From Thermoflexus sp. (GTDB lineage: Bacteria; Chloroflexota; Anaerolineae; Thermoflexales; Thermoflexaceae), in NCBI GenBank assembly GCA_017743605.1, contig JAGHYO010000178.1:1-5205 (forward strand): 5,205 bases of DNA, read 5' to 3'. How positions within the stretch are numbered: position 1 is the stretch's first letter; each line of letters starts with the position of its first letter. Made by a program: the position numbers and the translations under genes. The notes below the pieces were generated by a model, which had not been told where the DNA came from, ran no database searches, and saw nothing but the letters and a program-made list of their open reading frames with translations. Positions 5,099-5,205 of this stretch are shown here, piece after piece.

Positions 5099-5205
5099 CT
5101 CTCCAACGTTCCATCGCAGCGGACAGACTCGCCTCTACTTCCCCCTCTCGCGTTCTCCTCCAGATTCCCTCCGCATCCCACAGCGATCGGGACACCCGGA
5201 AGGCT
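5079..5205 (-). CDS. Possible 3' end of a converging gene (partial, unidentified)
   Basis: Entering from the right edge on the minus strand, one frame stays open for 41 codons and ends in TGA at 5079-5081. The peptide looks like a charged amphipathic helix (...WDAEGIWRRTREGEVEASL...MERWRENCARS), and the minus strand is purine-rich here, as the coding strands of the other genes are. About 61% of its codons end in G or C, weaker than I would expect for a typical gene in DNA this GC-rich. It would converge on the alaX-like gene with 95 nt between the stops. I do not recognise it. The other two minus-strand frames are also open for part of this stretch, so a non-coding spacer is a fair alternative. 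Confidence 0.3.
   Translation of the reverse strand, partial: AFRVSRSLWDAEGIWRRTREGEVEASLSAAMERWRENCARS

Noticed and set aside
4984..5205. The plus frame of the alaX-like gene staying open after its TGA to the window end
   Set aside because: The peptide is Ser/Arg-rich with no start codon or motif; it fits a GC-rich spacer or the complement of a minus-strand gene, not a read-through domain.
1..5205. Mobile elements, CRISPR repeats or a novel defence system
   Set aside because: No transposase, integrase, terminal repeats, regularly spaced repeats or toxin/antitoxin-like pairs are visible; the identified genes are housekeeping or common accessory enzymes.

Overview
The window is GC-rich (about two thirds G+C by eye) and densely coded, with good Shine-Dalgarno sites. 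It reads as a chromosomal housekeeping region of a free-living bacterium. A Chloroflexota origin, perhaps a Thermoflexus- or Anaerolineae-like thermophile, is my inference. It rests on the long RecG with an extra N-terminal helical domain, the HQFRGRVGR form of RecG motif VI, a small GRxSG...DWYxNL flavin split-barrel protein, and a gene start reading MDILHLIDQLEQLV just after coaD. No search was possible, so the taxon is tentative.

Layout. The minus strand carries one apparent transcription unit, read from right to left: a 122-residue deazaflavin/flavin split-barrel (DUF385-like) protein (3274-3642), recG (711-3251), coaD (119-637), and the first 18 codons of a further gene cut by the left edge (1-55). 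Gaps between these genes are 22, 73 and 63 nt. The plus strand carries one gene, a free-standing alanyl-tRNA editing protein of the long AlaX type with a C-terminal DHHA1 domain (3748-4983). It is divergent from the minus-strand unit. The 105-nt space between the two (3643-3747) holds back-to-back -10-like hexamers and repeated GGGATC words, and is the only clear promoter region in the window. The last 222 bases (4984-5205) hold no gene on the plus strand that I can support. A weak hairpin with a T-run lies there, and on the minus strand there is possibly the 3' end of a converging gene.

How the genes fit together. They do not form a single pathway. RecG remodels stalled replication forks and recombination intermediates. 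CoaD makes dephospho-CoA. The AlaX protein removes mischarged amino acids from tRNA-Ala. The leftmost gene may encode a coiled-coil cell-envelope or division factor of the kind often found after coaD. The small DUF385-like protein is a likely flavin or F420 oxidoreductase of unknown substrate.

I found no mobile element, CRISPR array, RNA gene or defence system. The observations most worth checking are a several-fold excess of GATC words, possible hairpins that would mask the ribosome sites of recG and of the leftmost gene, the extended RecG with a DEQQ motif II, and the compact divergent promoter region.
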